A stretch of DNA of 64,000 bases from Scatomonas sp963930955. GTDB taxonomy: Bacteria; Bacillota; Clostridia; Lachnospirales; Lachnospiraceae. Each line of letters starts with the position of its first letter. The stretch's first letter is position 1. Both the position numbers and the translations under genes were made by a program. The stretch spans positions 806,001 through 870,000 of the forward strand of contig OZ006967.1 of assembly GCA_963930955.1 (NCBI GenBank), read 5' to 3'. The notes beneath the pieces are model-generated. The model was not told the origin of the DNA and searched no databases. It was given only the letters and a program-made list of their open reading frames with translations. Below, piece by piece: positions 34,901-42,941 of this stretch.

Positions 34901-36211
34901 GTGAATTACAAAGAAGCAGTAAATTATATAGAAGAAATACCGAAGTTTACCAGCAAAACCTCTCTGGATCATACCCGCAGACTGCTGAAGCGTCTGGGCA
35001 ATCCGGAGAAGAACATGCGGATCATCCATGTGGCCGGAACCAACGGGAAGGGAAGCGTATGTTCTTTTTTGAATTCTATGCTCCTGGAAGGGGGATACCG
35101 GTGCGGTTTGTTTACATCCCCTCATTTGGTGAAAATAAATGAGAGGTATCTGATCAATAATCAAATGATCGATGACGAAAGCTTTCTGGAAGCCTTCCTG
35201 CAGGTAAAAGAGGCGGTGGACAGGGCTATGGAAGAAGGGGAAACACATCCTACCTATTTCGAGACCCTGCTACTGATGGGTATGCTGATTTTTCAGAAGA
35301 AGCAGGTGGATTTTATGATTCTGGAGACGGGTATGGGAGGACGGCTGGATGCCACCAATGTGGTAGAAAAACCTCTGGCCTGCATTATCACTTCCATCAG
35401 CCGGGATCACACGGAATATCTGGGCGAAACCATCCCACAGATTGCCGGGGAGAAGGCCGGGATCATTAAACCGGGAGTGCCGGTCATTTATGACGGACAA
35501 AATCCCCAGGCGGCGGCGGTGATCCAGGCAAAGGCGGAAGAAATGGGAAGCCCTGCCTATGCGCTGCGGGAGGATATGTACCGTCTGGTCAGCAATACCA
35601 GGCAGGGGATCTGTTTTCGGTTCCATTTTGGCCAGGAGGCGGAGACAGAACTGCAGATTTCCTCTATTGCGGAATATCAGATGATGAATGCATCCCTGGC
35701 GTATTTTACGATGAAGCAGCTTTCCCGTTTCCACAAGATCCAGGAGGAAGCCCTGGTTCGGGGAATCCGCAGGGCAGTCTGGCCCTGCCGGATGGAAACG
35801 GTGATGGATGGGGTTATCATTGACGGGGCTCACAATGAAGACGGGGTAGCCCAGTTTATTCGGACAGCGTCTCATTTTCGCAGGGATCATGAGATCACAA
35901 TTCTGTTTTCCGCTGTATCGGACAAACATTATCCGGACATGATCCGGGAAATCGTAACCGGAATTTGGCCGGCAAGGGTAGTCGTAACAGAAATCCAGGG
36001 ATACCGGCGGGTTCCGGCGGAGGAACTGGAAGAACTGTTCCGAAAGGCCGGATGCAGGGAAGTTATCCGGGAGAAAGAACCGGGGCCGGCTTTTGAGACG
36101 GCCTGCCGGCTGAAAGGAGAGGGAATGCTGTTTTGCATTGGCTCTCTGTATCTGGCCGGTGAGTTGAAAAATTGGATCAGCACTCATAAAAAGGAGGCGG
36201 AAACTTGCTGA
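34901..36211 (+). CDS. folC: Folylpolyglutamate/dihydrofolate synthase
   Basis: A 436-residue Mur-ligase-type enzyme adding glutamate to dihydropteroate and folates. It contains the ATP loop HVAGTNGKGSVCSFL (about 41-55), LFTSPHLVKINERYLIN, ETGMGGRLDATNVV, SRDHTEYLG and the domain-2 motif DGAHNEDG. The GTG at 34901 gives MNYKEAVNYIEEIPKF, the usual family start. GTGs at 34889 and 34892 would add a few residues, and the ribosome site is weak (GGTGG), so the start is uncertain. It completes the pathway begun by the operon at 21.5 kb but is unlinked to it. Confidence 0.93.
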   Translation: MNYKEAVNYIEEIPKFTSKTSLDHTRRLLKRLGNPEKNMRIIHVAGTNGKGSVCSFLNSMLLEGGYRCGLFTSPHLVKINERYLINNQMIDDESFLEAFLQVKEAVDRAMEEGETHPTYFETLLLMGMLIFQKKQVDFMILETGMGGRLDATNVVEKPLACIITSISRDHTEYLGETIPQIAGEKAGIIKPGVPVIYDGQNPQAAAVIQAKAEEMGSPAYALREDMYRLVSNTRQGICFRFHFGQEAETELQISSIAEYQMMNASLAYFTMKQLSRFHKIQEEALVRGIRRAVWPCRMETVMDGVIIDGAHNEDGVAQFIRTASHFRRDHEITILFSAVSDKHYPDMIREIVTGIWPARVVVTEIQGYRRVPAEELEELFRKAGCREVIREKEPGPAFETACRLKGEGMLFCIGSLYLAGELKNWISTHKKEAETC

Positions 36212-36354
36212 ATTACGAAGAGGAACTGAAAAAATTTGAGCCATGCCTGGATGTGGACGAGGTGGAAGACGCCATTTACAACCGGGATCTGACAGATGTA
36301 ATAGATCTGTTAAAAGAAATGCAGAAATCCCAGAGCGACCAGACAAAGGAGTAA
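36205..36354 (+). CDS. Small acidic 49-residue protein
   Basis: MLNYEEELKKFEPCLDVDEVEDAIYNRDLTDVIDLLKEM..., starting at TTG 36205, 7 nt after a perfect AAGGAGG (36191-36197), and overlapping the folC stop by 7 bp. It ends 4 bp before the next gene. The ribosome site, overlap and tight spacing support a real gene. Two amphipathic helices are likely. I do not recognise a family. Confidence 0.7.
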   Translation: MLNYEEELKKFEPCLDVDEVEDAIYNRDLTDVIDLLKEMQKSQSDQTKE

Positions 36355-36358
36355 GTCT

Positions 36359-37747
36359 ATGGATTGTATGTACTGCGGTGCGGCAGTGAGCAAAAACAGC
36401 GGGATCTGTCCCCAGTGCGGGGAAGATGTCAGTGTCCAGAAACGGGCGCTGCAGCTTTCAAACCTATATTATAACCAGGGCCTGGATAAAGCGGAGATCC
36501 GGGATCTGTCCGGCGCCATTGATCTGCTGCGGAGAAGCCTGAAATTTAACAAGCGGAATATACAGGCCAGAAACCTTCTGGGATTAGTATATTTTGAAAC
36601 CGGCGAAGCAGTATCCGCTCTCAGCGAATGGATCATCAGTAAAAATATGCAGCCGGAGGAGAATCTGGCAGTAGAATATATCCAGAGAGTCCAGGCAGAG
36701 GCGGAAAAGCTGGATACGATACATCAGACTATCAAGAAATATAATATAGCTCTTACCAGCTGCAGAGAGGGAAATGAAGATATAGCCGGGGTAAAGCTGA
36801 AGAAAATCCTGACCCAGAACCCGAAATTGATTAAGGCATATCATCTGCTGGCGCTGATCTATATTAAGCAGGAACAATATGAAAAGGCCAGAAAAATCCT
36901 GAAAAAAGCCGCTAAAATCGATCGGACAAATTCTACCACCCTGCGTTTCCTCAGGGAGGTAGATCAGCAGACCGGTATGGTGACCCGTCTGGAAGATCGG
37001 CGGCGGGGCCTTTGGAAGCAGGAGAAGGAAAAGGAGAAGATTTATGTGCCGGAAGGAGATGTGGTGATCCAGCCGGCCTCTTTCCGGGAAACCTCTGTAT
37101 TTGCAAATATGATTAACATTATTGCAGGGGTTGTAGTAGGTATTCTGGTAACCTGGTTTTTACTGGTTCCCTCTGTTCGGCAGGATGCCAGCAGGGATGC
37201 GGACGAAAAGATCGCGGAATACAGCAATACCATGGCCGGGCAGGAAACACAGATTTCCAGTCTCACGGAACAGCTGGCGGCAGCCACCTCCCGGGCGGAA
37301 GCTGCGGAGCAGCAGATGGAGCACTCCGGCCAGACTTCAGAGGCCTACGACAAACTGCTGCAGGCGTATAACGCCTACCAGAGGGAAAGCTATACGGAGG
37401 CCGCCGAGGCGCTGGCAGGGATCCAGGAGGATACGCTGTCAGAGGAAGCCAGAGCAGTCTACGACAGTATTTATGCAGATGTACAGGGGCTGATGTTTGA
37501 GCAGCTGTCCAACGATGGAATGGACGCCATGAATGGAGGGGATTATGACACGGCGATTCAATATCTCACCCAGGCCAGAGAGATAGACGGCAGTGATTAT
37601 TCCGTGCTGAGTTCCCTGGCCAACGCGTACCGGCTGAAAGGGGATAATGATAATGCTGTGGCGGTATTCCAGGATATCATCACTCAGTTTCCGGACAGCC
37701 GCGGTGCGGAAGTGGCTCAGAATTATATTGACCAGATACAGCAGTAA
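36359..37747 (+). CDS. Zinc-ribbon, TPR and single-pass membrane protein
   Basis: A 462-residue protein. An N-terminal zinc ribbon (MYCGAAV...CPQCGED) is followed by TPR-like helices to about residue 215 (AIDLLRRSLKFNKRNIQARNLLGLVYFETGE, AYHLLALIYIKQEQYEKARKILKKAAKI). One transmembrane helix lies at about 245-264 (MINIIAGVVVGILVTWFLLV). An outer coiled coil and a second TPR set follow (AIQYLTQAREIDGSDYSVLSSLANAYRLKGDNDNAVAVFQ). Tetratricopeptide repeats on both membrane faces suggest a scaffold. It follows folC and the small gene and ends before the sporulation operon. Confidence 0.85.
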   Translation: MDCMYCGAAVSKNSGICPQCGEDVSVQKRALQLSNLYYNQGLDKAEIRDLSGAIDLLRRSLKFNKRNIQARNLLGLVYFETGEAVSALSEWIISKNMQPEENLAVEYIQRVQAEAEKLDTIHQTIKKYNIALTSCREGNEDIAGVKLKKILTQNPKLIKAYHLLALIYIKQEQYEKARKILKKAAKIDRTNSTTLRFLREVDQQTGMVTRLEDRRRGLWKQEKEKEKIYVPEGDVVIQPASFRETSVFANMINIIAGVVVGILVTWFLLVPSVRQDASRDADEKIAEYSNTMAGQETQISSLTEQLAAATSRAEAAEQQMEHSGQTSEAYDKLLQAYNAYQRESYTEAAEALAGIQEDTLSEEARAVYDSIYADVQGLMFEQLSNDGMDAMNGGDYDTAIQYLTQAREIDGSDYSVLSSLANAYRLKGDNDNAVAVFQDIITQFPDSRGAEVAQNYIDQIQQ

Positions 37748-37782
37748 AGTTTTGAAGAACAGAAATACAGAAGAGAAACCTC

Positions 37783-37821
37783 CAGACAGGGGATGCGCAT
37801 ATTTTGCGCATCCCCTGTCTG
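37783..37821 (+). other. 17-bp perfect hairpin before spoIIAA
   Basis: The arms 37783-37799 and 37805-37821 (core ACAGGGGATGCGCA) are perfectly complementary with a 5-nt loop. No T tract follows, so it is not a classical terminator. It sits 21 bp before the spoIIAA ribosome site and may stabilise or pause the transcript. Confidence 0.7.
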
Positions 37822-37858
37822 CGTATATAGATCATCATCAGAAAGGAGAGAATATAGA

Positions 37859-38197
37859 ATGAATGAGAATATGGAGGTAAAGGGAACCACACTGACGATT
37901 AAAATTCCCGAGGAATTGGATCACTGTACCGCTGAGGCCATACGGCTGGAAGCAGACCGCTTTCTGATCCGCAGTCAGATCCGGCAGATTATTTTTGATT
38001 TCAGCCGCACCGGGTTTATGGATAGCTCCGGGATCGGCATGATTATGGGCCGCTACAGAAATATGCGGCTTTTAGGAGGGACTGTGAAAGCGATCCATGT
38101 GGGCGGGCAGGTGGGAAGAATCCTGCAGCTGTCCGGGATCCACAAGGTAATCCAGATTGAGAAGGATTCTTCCGTAAAAGCAGAGAAGGGGGTATAA
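37859..38197 (+). CDS. spoIIAA: Anti-sigma F factor antagonist SpoIIAA
   Basis: A 112-residue STAS-domain protein with the phosphorylation segment DFSRTGFMDSSGIGMIMGRYR, whose Ser is phosphorylated by SpoIIAB and dephosphorylated in the forespore to free sigma F. ATG 37859 follows AAGGAG (37843-37848). The in-frame start at 37793 falls in the hairpin. First gene of the classical three-gene spoIIA operon. Confidence 0.95.
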   Translation: MNENMEVKGTTLTIKIPEELDHCTAEAIRLEADRFLIRSQIRQIIFDFSRTGFMDSSGIGMIMGRYRNMRLLGGTVKAIHVGGQVGRILQLSGIHKVIQIEKDSSVKAEKGV

Positions 38198-38199
38198 AA

Positions 38200-38643
38200 A
38201 TGGAGAACACCAATGAAATGATGATTGAATTTGACAGCCGGGCCTGTAACGAAAGTTTTGCAAGGGTAGCTGTCGCGGCTTTCTGCACACAGATGAATCC
38301 TACCCTGGAGGAAGTGGCAGATGTTAAAACGGCTCTTTCCGAAGCGATTACAAATGCCATTATTCACGGGTATGAAAATCAGATACATAAGATCCGCATA
38401 GAATGCAAGATTGCGGGACCGGATCTGTATATAACCGTCATCGATCATGGAAAAGGGATCGAGGATGTGAGAAAGGCCATGGAGCCGCTGTACACAACCC
38501 GGCCGGAACTGGAACGCTCCGGCATGGGGTTTGCGTTTATGGAGGCGTTTATGGATGAAATCGCAGTGGCCTCTCAGCCCGGAGAAGGTACGGAGATCCA
38601 TATGAGAAAACGGATTGGCTGCGGCAGCAGTCCCTTTGCCTGA
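38200..38643 (+). CDS. spoIIAB: Anti-sigma F factor/kinase SpoIIAB
   Basis: A 147-residue GHKL-fold kinase that binds and inhibits sigma F and phosphorylates SpoIIAA. ATP-site motifs: ALSEAITNAIIHGYEN (N box), VIDHGKGIED (G1) and LERSGMGFAFMEAFMD (G2). It starts 2 bp after spoIIAA. Confidence 0.96.
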   Translation: MENTNEMMIEFDSRACNESFARVAVAAFCTQMNPTLEEVADVKTALSEAITNAIIHGYENQIHKIRIECKIAGPDLYITVIDHGKGIEDVRKAMEPLYTTRPELERSGMGFAFMEAFMDEIAVASQPGEGTEIHMRKRIGCGSSPFA

Positions 38644-38652
38644 GGGCCGCCT

Positions 38653-39372
38653 ATGGAGGATGTGCGGATTTTGCTGAAACGGGCACATCAGGGTGATAAA
38701 TCAGCCAGAGACAGTCTGGTGGAGGCAAATACAGGATTGGTGTGGAGCGTCGTCCGTCGTTTTTTAAACCGGGGCACGGAGGCGGAAGACCTGTTTCAGA
38801 TAGGCAGTATCGGATTGCTGAAAGCGATTGACAAATTTAATCTGGAGTACGGAGTACAGTTTTCTACTTATGCGGTACCGATGATCGCCGGAGAAATTAA
38901 GCGATTTCTCCGTGACGACGGCCCCCTGAAAGTCAGCCGGACTCTGAAGGAACTGGCTTCCAGAAGCTATGGGGTCAGAGAAAGCCTGGAGCGAAAGCTG
39001 GCGCGGGAACCGACTCTGACGGAGATTTCCAGAGAGCTGTCGGTGCCGCCGGAAGAACTGGCTATGGCGCTGGAAGCCGGCGCGGAGATTGAGTCCCTGC
39101 AGAGACCCATTCATCAGGGAGAGGGAAATGATATTTTTCTTGGGGACAGGCTGCAGGGGAAAAAGGATGAGGGGGAACAGCTGCTGAACCGGATCCTGCT
39201 GGAAGAATTGCTGAAAGAGCTGCCCGCCCAGGAACGGCAGCTTTTGTATCTCCGTTATTTCCAGGAGGAAACCCAGACGGTTATTGCCGAAAAAATGGGT
39301 ATCTCCCAGGTACAGGTATCCCGTCTGGAGAAAAAAATTCTGCAGAAGCTGAAGAAACAGGCCCGTGTATAA
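38653..39372 (+). CDS. sigF: RNA polymerase sporulation sigma factor F
   Basis: A 239-residue sigma-70 family factor. Region 2: EDLFQIGSIGLLKAIDKFNLEYGVQFSTYAVPMIAGEIKRFLRDDG. Region 3: SYGVRESLERKLAREPTLTEISRELSV. Region 4: LPAQERQLLYLRYFQEETQTVIAEKMGISQVQVSRLEKKIL. It is the forespore-specific factor activated after asymmetric division. Third gene of the operon, 9 bp after spoIIAB. Confidence 0.96.
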   Translation: MEDVRILLKRAHQGDKSARDSLVEANTGLVWSVVRRFLNRGTEAEDLFQIGSIGLLKAIDKFNLEYGVQFSTYAVPMIAGEIKRFLRDDGPLKVSRTLKELASRSYGVRESLERKLAREPTLTEISRELSVPPEELAMALEAGAEIESLQRPIHQGEGNDIFLGDRLQGKKDEGEQLLNRILLEELLKELPAQERQLLYLRYFQEETQTVIAEKMGISQVQVSRLEKKILQKLKKQARV

Positions 39373-39420
39373 GATCCCCGGGCCCGGACCATACTAAAGA
39401 ACAAAAGCAAAGGGGGAACC

Positions 39421-40044
39421 ATGGGAAAAACGCTGTACATGCAGACAGATAAAAATGTAAAAGTCACAAAAGAAAAAATTTTACTGGGGGAAATTGCCCT
39501 TCTCAGCTGTTCGGACAGGAAAGTTCTGGCCAGATGCCAGGCCAGGACTGTAGGAAACCTTCCGAGAGGAAAGTATGGACGTTACACCATGTCCGCCCTG
39601 GATCTGGTGCGGGCGGTAGAAAGGGAAGAGCCGGATGTGGAGGTGGCCCATATAGGAGAGCCGGAATTTGTGATATCCTATGAAAATCCCCGGGGGCCCA
39701 ACAAAGCACTTGCTGTTTTGAAAACAGCCTTTGTCAGTCTGGTAATTTTTTTCGGTACGGCTTTTTCGATTATGACCTTTAATACAGATGTGGATATCCA
39801 TACTCTATTTGAAAACCTTTACCAGATGTTTACCGGGAAAAATTCCGGAGGCTTTACTGTTCTGGAGATTTCCTATTCCCTGGGGATCGGCCTGGGTGTG
39901 GTTCTGTTCTTTAATCATTTTGGAAGGCTTAAGATTACGGACGACCCGACGCCTATGGAAGTACAGATGCGCATGTATGAGGATGAAGTGGACGCCACGG
40001 TGCTGGAAAAGGAGAGAAAAAAGGAGAGAGAGGGGCCTCCATGA
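39421..40044 (+). CDS. spoVAA: Stage V sporulation protein AA
   Basis: A 207-residue protein with a soluble N-terminal domain (KVTKEKILLGEIALLSC...) and two hydrophobic helices at about 100-120 (AVLKTAFVSLVIFFGTAFSIM) and 145-165. SpoVA proteins form the spore inner-membrane channel for dipicolinic acid. It lies 48 bp after sigF and overlaps spoVAB by 4 bp. Confidence 0.9.
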   Translation: MGKTLYMQTDKNVKVTKEKILLGEIALLSCSDRKVLARCQARTVGNLPRGKYGRYTMSALDLVRAVEREEPDVEVAHIGEPEFVISYENPRGPNKALAVLKTAFVSLVIFFGTAFSIMTFNTDVDIHTLFENLYQMFTGKNSGGFTVLEISYSLGIGLGVVLFFNHFGRLKITDDPTPMEVQMRMYEDEVDATVLEKERKKEREGPP

Positions 40045-40457
40045 GGGAACAGATTCTGCTGGGATTTATAGGTCTGAGCGGGGGGATGGTAACGGCAGGC
40101 GGAGCGGCGGCGCTGGTCATAGGGCTGGGAATTCTTCCCAGGTACGCGGGGATTACCCGAACGCCGGAAAAAATCTTCTGGTATGAAGACTGCGCGATGC
40201 TGGGGATATTTTTGGGCAATCTGGCTGTTCTGAGCCAGGGAAGCCTGCCGGCGGGAAAGCCGGGGTTGGCAGCGGCAGGGATTTTTTTCGGAATCTTTCT
40301 TGGCAGCTGGGTCATCGCTTTGGGAGAGGTTGTGGATATTTTCGCGATTCTTGCCAGAAGACTGAAACTGCATCATAGTTTTCCCTGGATCATTCTGAGC
40401 ATGGCAGGGGGGAAGATCCTGGGGTCGCTGTTATTTTTCTATAAAGGATGGTATTAA
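40041..40457 (+). CDS. spoVAB: Stage V sporulation protein AB
   Basis: A 138-residue membrane protein with about four helices (LLGFIGLSGGMVTAGGAAALVIGLGILPRYAGIT, WYEDCAMLGIFLGNLAVL, AAGIFFGIFLGSWVIALGEVVDIFAI, SMAGGKILGSLLFFYKGWY), matching SpoVAB in length and motif content. It starts in the spoVAA stop region. Confidence 0.92.
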   Translation: MREQILLGFIGLSGGMVTAGGAAALVIGLGILPRYAGITRTPEKIFWYEDCAMLGIFLGNLAVLSQGSLPAGKPGLAAAGIFFGIFLGSWVIALGEVVDIFAILARRLKLHHSFPWIILSMAGGKILGSLLFFYKGWY

Positions 40458-40459
40458 AG

Positions 40460-40936
40460 ATGGAATGTCTGAAAAAGGATGAAGAGACGAAAAAAGAATA
40501 TGAGCAGTATGTAGAACAGGTTACGCCCCGGCAGGATCTTCCCCGGCACATGCTGCGAGCCTTTCTGACCGGGGGGCTTATCTGCTTACTGGGCCAGTTT
40601 ATCCTCAATTTTTGTGCCAGCCGGGGAATCCCGGAGCAGGAGGCAGCCGCATGGTGCTCTCTGCTGCTGATCGCCCTCAGCGCCCTTCTGACCGGACTGA
40701 ACCTGTATCAGCGTCTGGTAACCTTTGGAGGAGCCGGAGCGCTGGTGCCTATCACTGGATTTGCCAATTCTGTGGCGGCCCCGGCCATAGAATATAAAAA
40801 GGAGGGGCTGGTTTTTGGAGTGGGGGCAAAAATTTTCACCATTGCCGGGCCGGTAATCCTTTACGGGATTCTTTCCAGCTGGCTTTTGGGAATTTTATAT
40901 TATCTGCTGGCCGGAGCCGGGCTTTACTGGGCGTAG
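40460..40936 (+). CDS. spoVAC: Stage V sporulation protein AC
   Basis: A 158-residue membrane protein. The motifs AFLTGGLICLLGQFIL, FGGAGALVPITGFANSVAAPAIEYKKEGLVFGVGAKIF and IAGPVILYGILSSWL identify the SpoVAC group, reported to act as the mechanosensitive part of the dipicolinate channel. ATG 40460 lies 8 nt after AAGGATGG. The in-frame ATG at 40448 overlaps spoVAB and its purine-rich tract is too close. No spoVAD or spoVAE follows. The operon ends at a terminator. Confidence 0.9.
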   Translation: MECLKKDEETKKEYEQYVEQVTPRQDLPRHMLRAFLTGGLICLLGQFILNFCASRGIPEQEAAAWCSLLLIALSALLTGLNLYQRLVTFGGAGALVPITGFANSVAAPAIEYKKEGLVFGVGAKIFTIAGPVILYGILSSWLLGILYYLLAGAGLYWA

Positions 40937-40971
40937 GATTTTAGTTGCATTCTCCGGGCAGATGGATTATG

Positions 40972-41033
40972 ATAGCGTCAGTGTACAAAGGGCAACGACC
41001 GTATTGTCCCCCTGTACACTGGCGCTATTTTAA
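40972..41033 (+). terminator. Terminator of the sporulation operon
   Basis: Stem ATAGCGTCAGTGTACA (40972-40987) with TGTACACTGGCGCTAT (41013-41028), 25-nt loop, followed by TTTT. A related TGTACACTGATGCTAT lies alone at 2021-2036. Confidence 0.75.
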
Positions 41034-41131
41034 GCAGAAAAACACCTGAAAAGCAGGAAAGAATTTCTTTGCTGTTTCTTTACCGGTTTCATGCTATAAA
41101 TATAGGAGGATCGTAAGGCGGGACATAAACA

Positions 41132-42190
41132 ATGAAAAATTTCATAAAGAGTATGGGATTAACGGTATTTGTGCTGGCGTCAGCGTTTCTGATCAGTCTT
41201 TTTTTTCAGAAAACCTTTCAGACCCGGACATTAATACCGATGATTTTTGTTTTGGCGGTCTTTTTGATCGCGCTGCTGACCCAGGGGTATTTCTGGGGGA
41301 TCATGGCCTCCTTTGCCGGGGTGCTGGCAGTAAATTTTGCTTTTACCTTTCCGTATTTTGAATTTAATTTTTCTGTTCCGGAAAATGTACTGTCCGCAGT
41401 TCTGATGCTGGTAGTAGCGGTGCTGACCGGTATGCTGACTACGAAGATCAAGAGTCAGGAAAAAATGCGGGCGGAGAGCGAGAGAGAGAAGATGCGGGCC
41501 AATCTGCTGCGGGCAGTTTCCCATGACCTGCGGACGCCCCTGACCTCCATTTACGGTTCCAGTTCCACGATCCTTGAGAATTATGGAAAACTCCAGGAAA
41601 AAAAACAGCTGCAGCTGCTGAAGGAAATCCGGGAAGATTCCCAGTGGCTGATCCGCATGGTGGAGAATCTCCTGTCTGTGACCCGGATCGACAGCCAGCG
41701 GGTGGAAGTGATCAAAACGCCTACGGTGCTGGAGGAACTCATCGATACAGTCATGATCCGCTTTCAGAAAATGTATCCCCATCAGGAGGTACAGGTAGAA
41801 ATCCCGGAGGAATTTGTCAGCATTCCCATGGATCCTGTGCTGATCGAGCAGGTGCTGATCAATTTTCTGGAAAACGCGGTGTTCCACGCAGAGGGAATGA
41901 AAAATCTGCAGCTGCGGGTGCGGGTGCAGGGAAATCAGGCGGTTTTTGAAGTGGAAGACGATGGCTGCGGAATTCCCCGTGACCGGATTGACAGAATCTT
42001 CACCGGTTTTTTACAGAAAAAGGATTTGCCATCGGATGGGAGAAAGAGTAATATGGGAATTGGTTTATCCGCCTGCGCAGCCATTATCCGGGCTCACGGA
42101 GGAACCATCCAGGCGCAGAACAGGGAAGCGGGCGGAGCCGTGTTCCGTTTCTTTCTGGAGAGGGAGGTGACAGACGACGAGCAGCAATAA
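41132..42190 (+). CDS. KdpD-like sensor histidine kinase lacking the N-terminal sensor
   Basis: A 352-residue kinase. Four short transmembrane helices (about 10-105) of the KdpD DUF4118 type, then a dimerisation domain with phospho-acceptor His131 (AVSHDLRTPLTSIYGSSSTILEN) and a HATPase domain (INFLENAVFHA, VEDDGCGIPRD, GIGLSACAAIIRAHGG). Full KdpD has about 400 further N-terminal residues (KdpD and USP domains) that are absent here. It neighbours ktrB-ktrA rather than kdpFABC, so it may control Ktr potassium uptake. An extended -10 TGC-TATAAA lies near 41092. Confidence 0.88.
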   Translation: MKNFIKSMGLTVFVLASAFLISLFFQKTFQTRTLIPMIFVLAVFLIALLTQGYFWGIMASFAGVLAVNFAFTFPYFEFNFSVPENVLSAVLMLVVAVLTGMLTTKIKSQEKMRAESEREKMRANLLRAVSHDLRTPLTSIYGSSSTILENYGKLQEKKQLQLLKEIREDSQWLIRMVENLLSVTRIDSQRVEVIKTPTVLEELIDTVMIRFQKMYPHQEVQVEIPEEFVSIPMDPVLIEQVLINFLENAVFHAEGMKNLQLRVRVQGNQAVFEVEDDGCGIPRDRIDRIFTGFLQKKDLPSDGRKSNMGIGLSACAAIIRAHGGTIQAQNREAGGAVFRFFLEREVTDDEQQ

Positions 42191-42203
42191 ATATAAGATC
42201 CTG

Positions 42204-42887
42204 GTGGTGGAAGACGAGGCGAATATCCGCAGTTTTGTGGAAACCAGTCTTGAGACAGGAGGATATCAGGTTTACACTGCTTCATCCTGCAGTCAGGGGA
42301 TGCTGATCTTTTCTTCCCATTGTCCGGACCTGATCATCCTGGATCTGGGGCTTCCGGACGCGGACGGGCTGGACTTTATCCGTTTCGCCAGAAAAACCTC
42401 TGCCGCGCCGATTCTGGTGCTTTCGGCTAGAACAGGGGAAAGGGATAAAGTGGCGGCGCTGGATCTGGGAGCCAATGATTATGTAACAAAACCTTTTGGT
42501 ACGGCGGAATTGATGGCCAGAGTACGGGCGGCTTTGCGGAACAGCCGTCACAGTTCCGAGATGGGAGCGGTTCCGGGAGGTACTTTTCAGGTAAAGGATC
42601 TGGTCATCGATTATGACCGGCGCCGGGTGACCGTGGACGGGAAAGAAGTTAGTCTGACGCAGACAGAGTACAACATTGTGACGCTTCTTTCTGAGCAGGC
42701 GGGCAAGGTGCTTACATATTCTCAGATTATCTGCGGTATCTGGGGAAGTTCTGATTCCGGCAGCGTGAAAAAGCTGCAGGTAAATATGGCAAATATCCGC
42801 AAGAAGCTGGGAACCCGGCCTGGCGATAGAAAATACATCGCCAATGAACTGGGCGTAGGGTACCGGATGCTGGCGGATGAGGAATAG
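42204..42887 (+). CDS. KdpE-like OmpR-family response regulator
   Basis: A receiver plus winged-helix DNA-binding regulator. The phospho-acceptor is Asp47 in this numbering (LIILDLGLPD), Lys lies in NDYVTKPFG, and the DNA-binding region is VDGKEVSLTQTEYNIVTLLSEQAGKV...KLQVNMANIRKKLG. The true N-terminus is probably further upstream. The codons before 42204 read KYKILV, the expected first strand, but no ATG, GTG or TTG occurs between the frame's stop at 42168 and GTG 42204. A strong AGGGAGG (42161-42167) instead precedes ACG codons at 42174 and 42177. Coordinates use the conventional GTG. Confidence 0.88.
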   Translation: MVEDEANIRSFVETSLETGGYQVYTASSCSQGMLIFSSHCPDLIILDLGLPDADGLDFIRFARKTSAAPILVLSARTGERDKVAALDLGANDYVTKPFGTAELMARVRAALRNSRHSSEMGAVPGGTFQVKDLVIDYDRRRVTVDGKEVSLTQTEYNIVTLLSEQAGKVLTYSQIICGIWGSSDSGSVKKLQVNMANIRKKLGTRPGDRKYIANELGVGYRMLADEE

Positions 42888-42941
42888 CCGGGATTTTTTC
42901 TCCGGACATCCGGAAATAAAAAAGACAAAGAGGTAAATATC

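Noticed and set aside
40448..40459. ATG 40448 as spoVAC start
   Set aside because: Its purine-rich tract directly abuts the codon. ATG 40460 has normal spacing.
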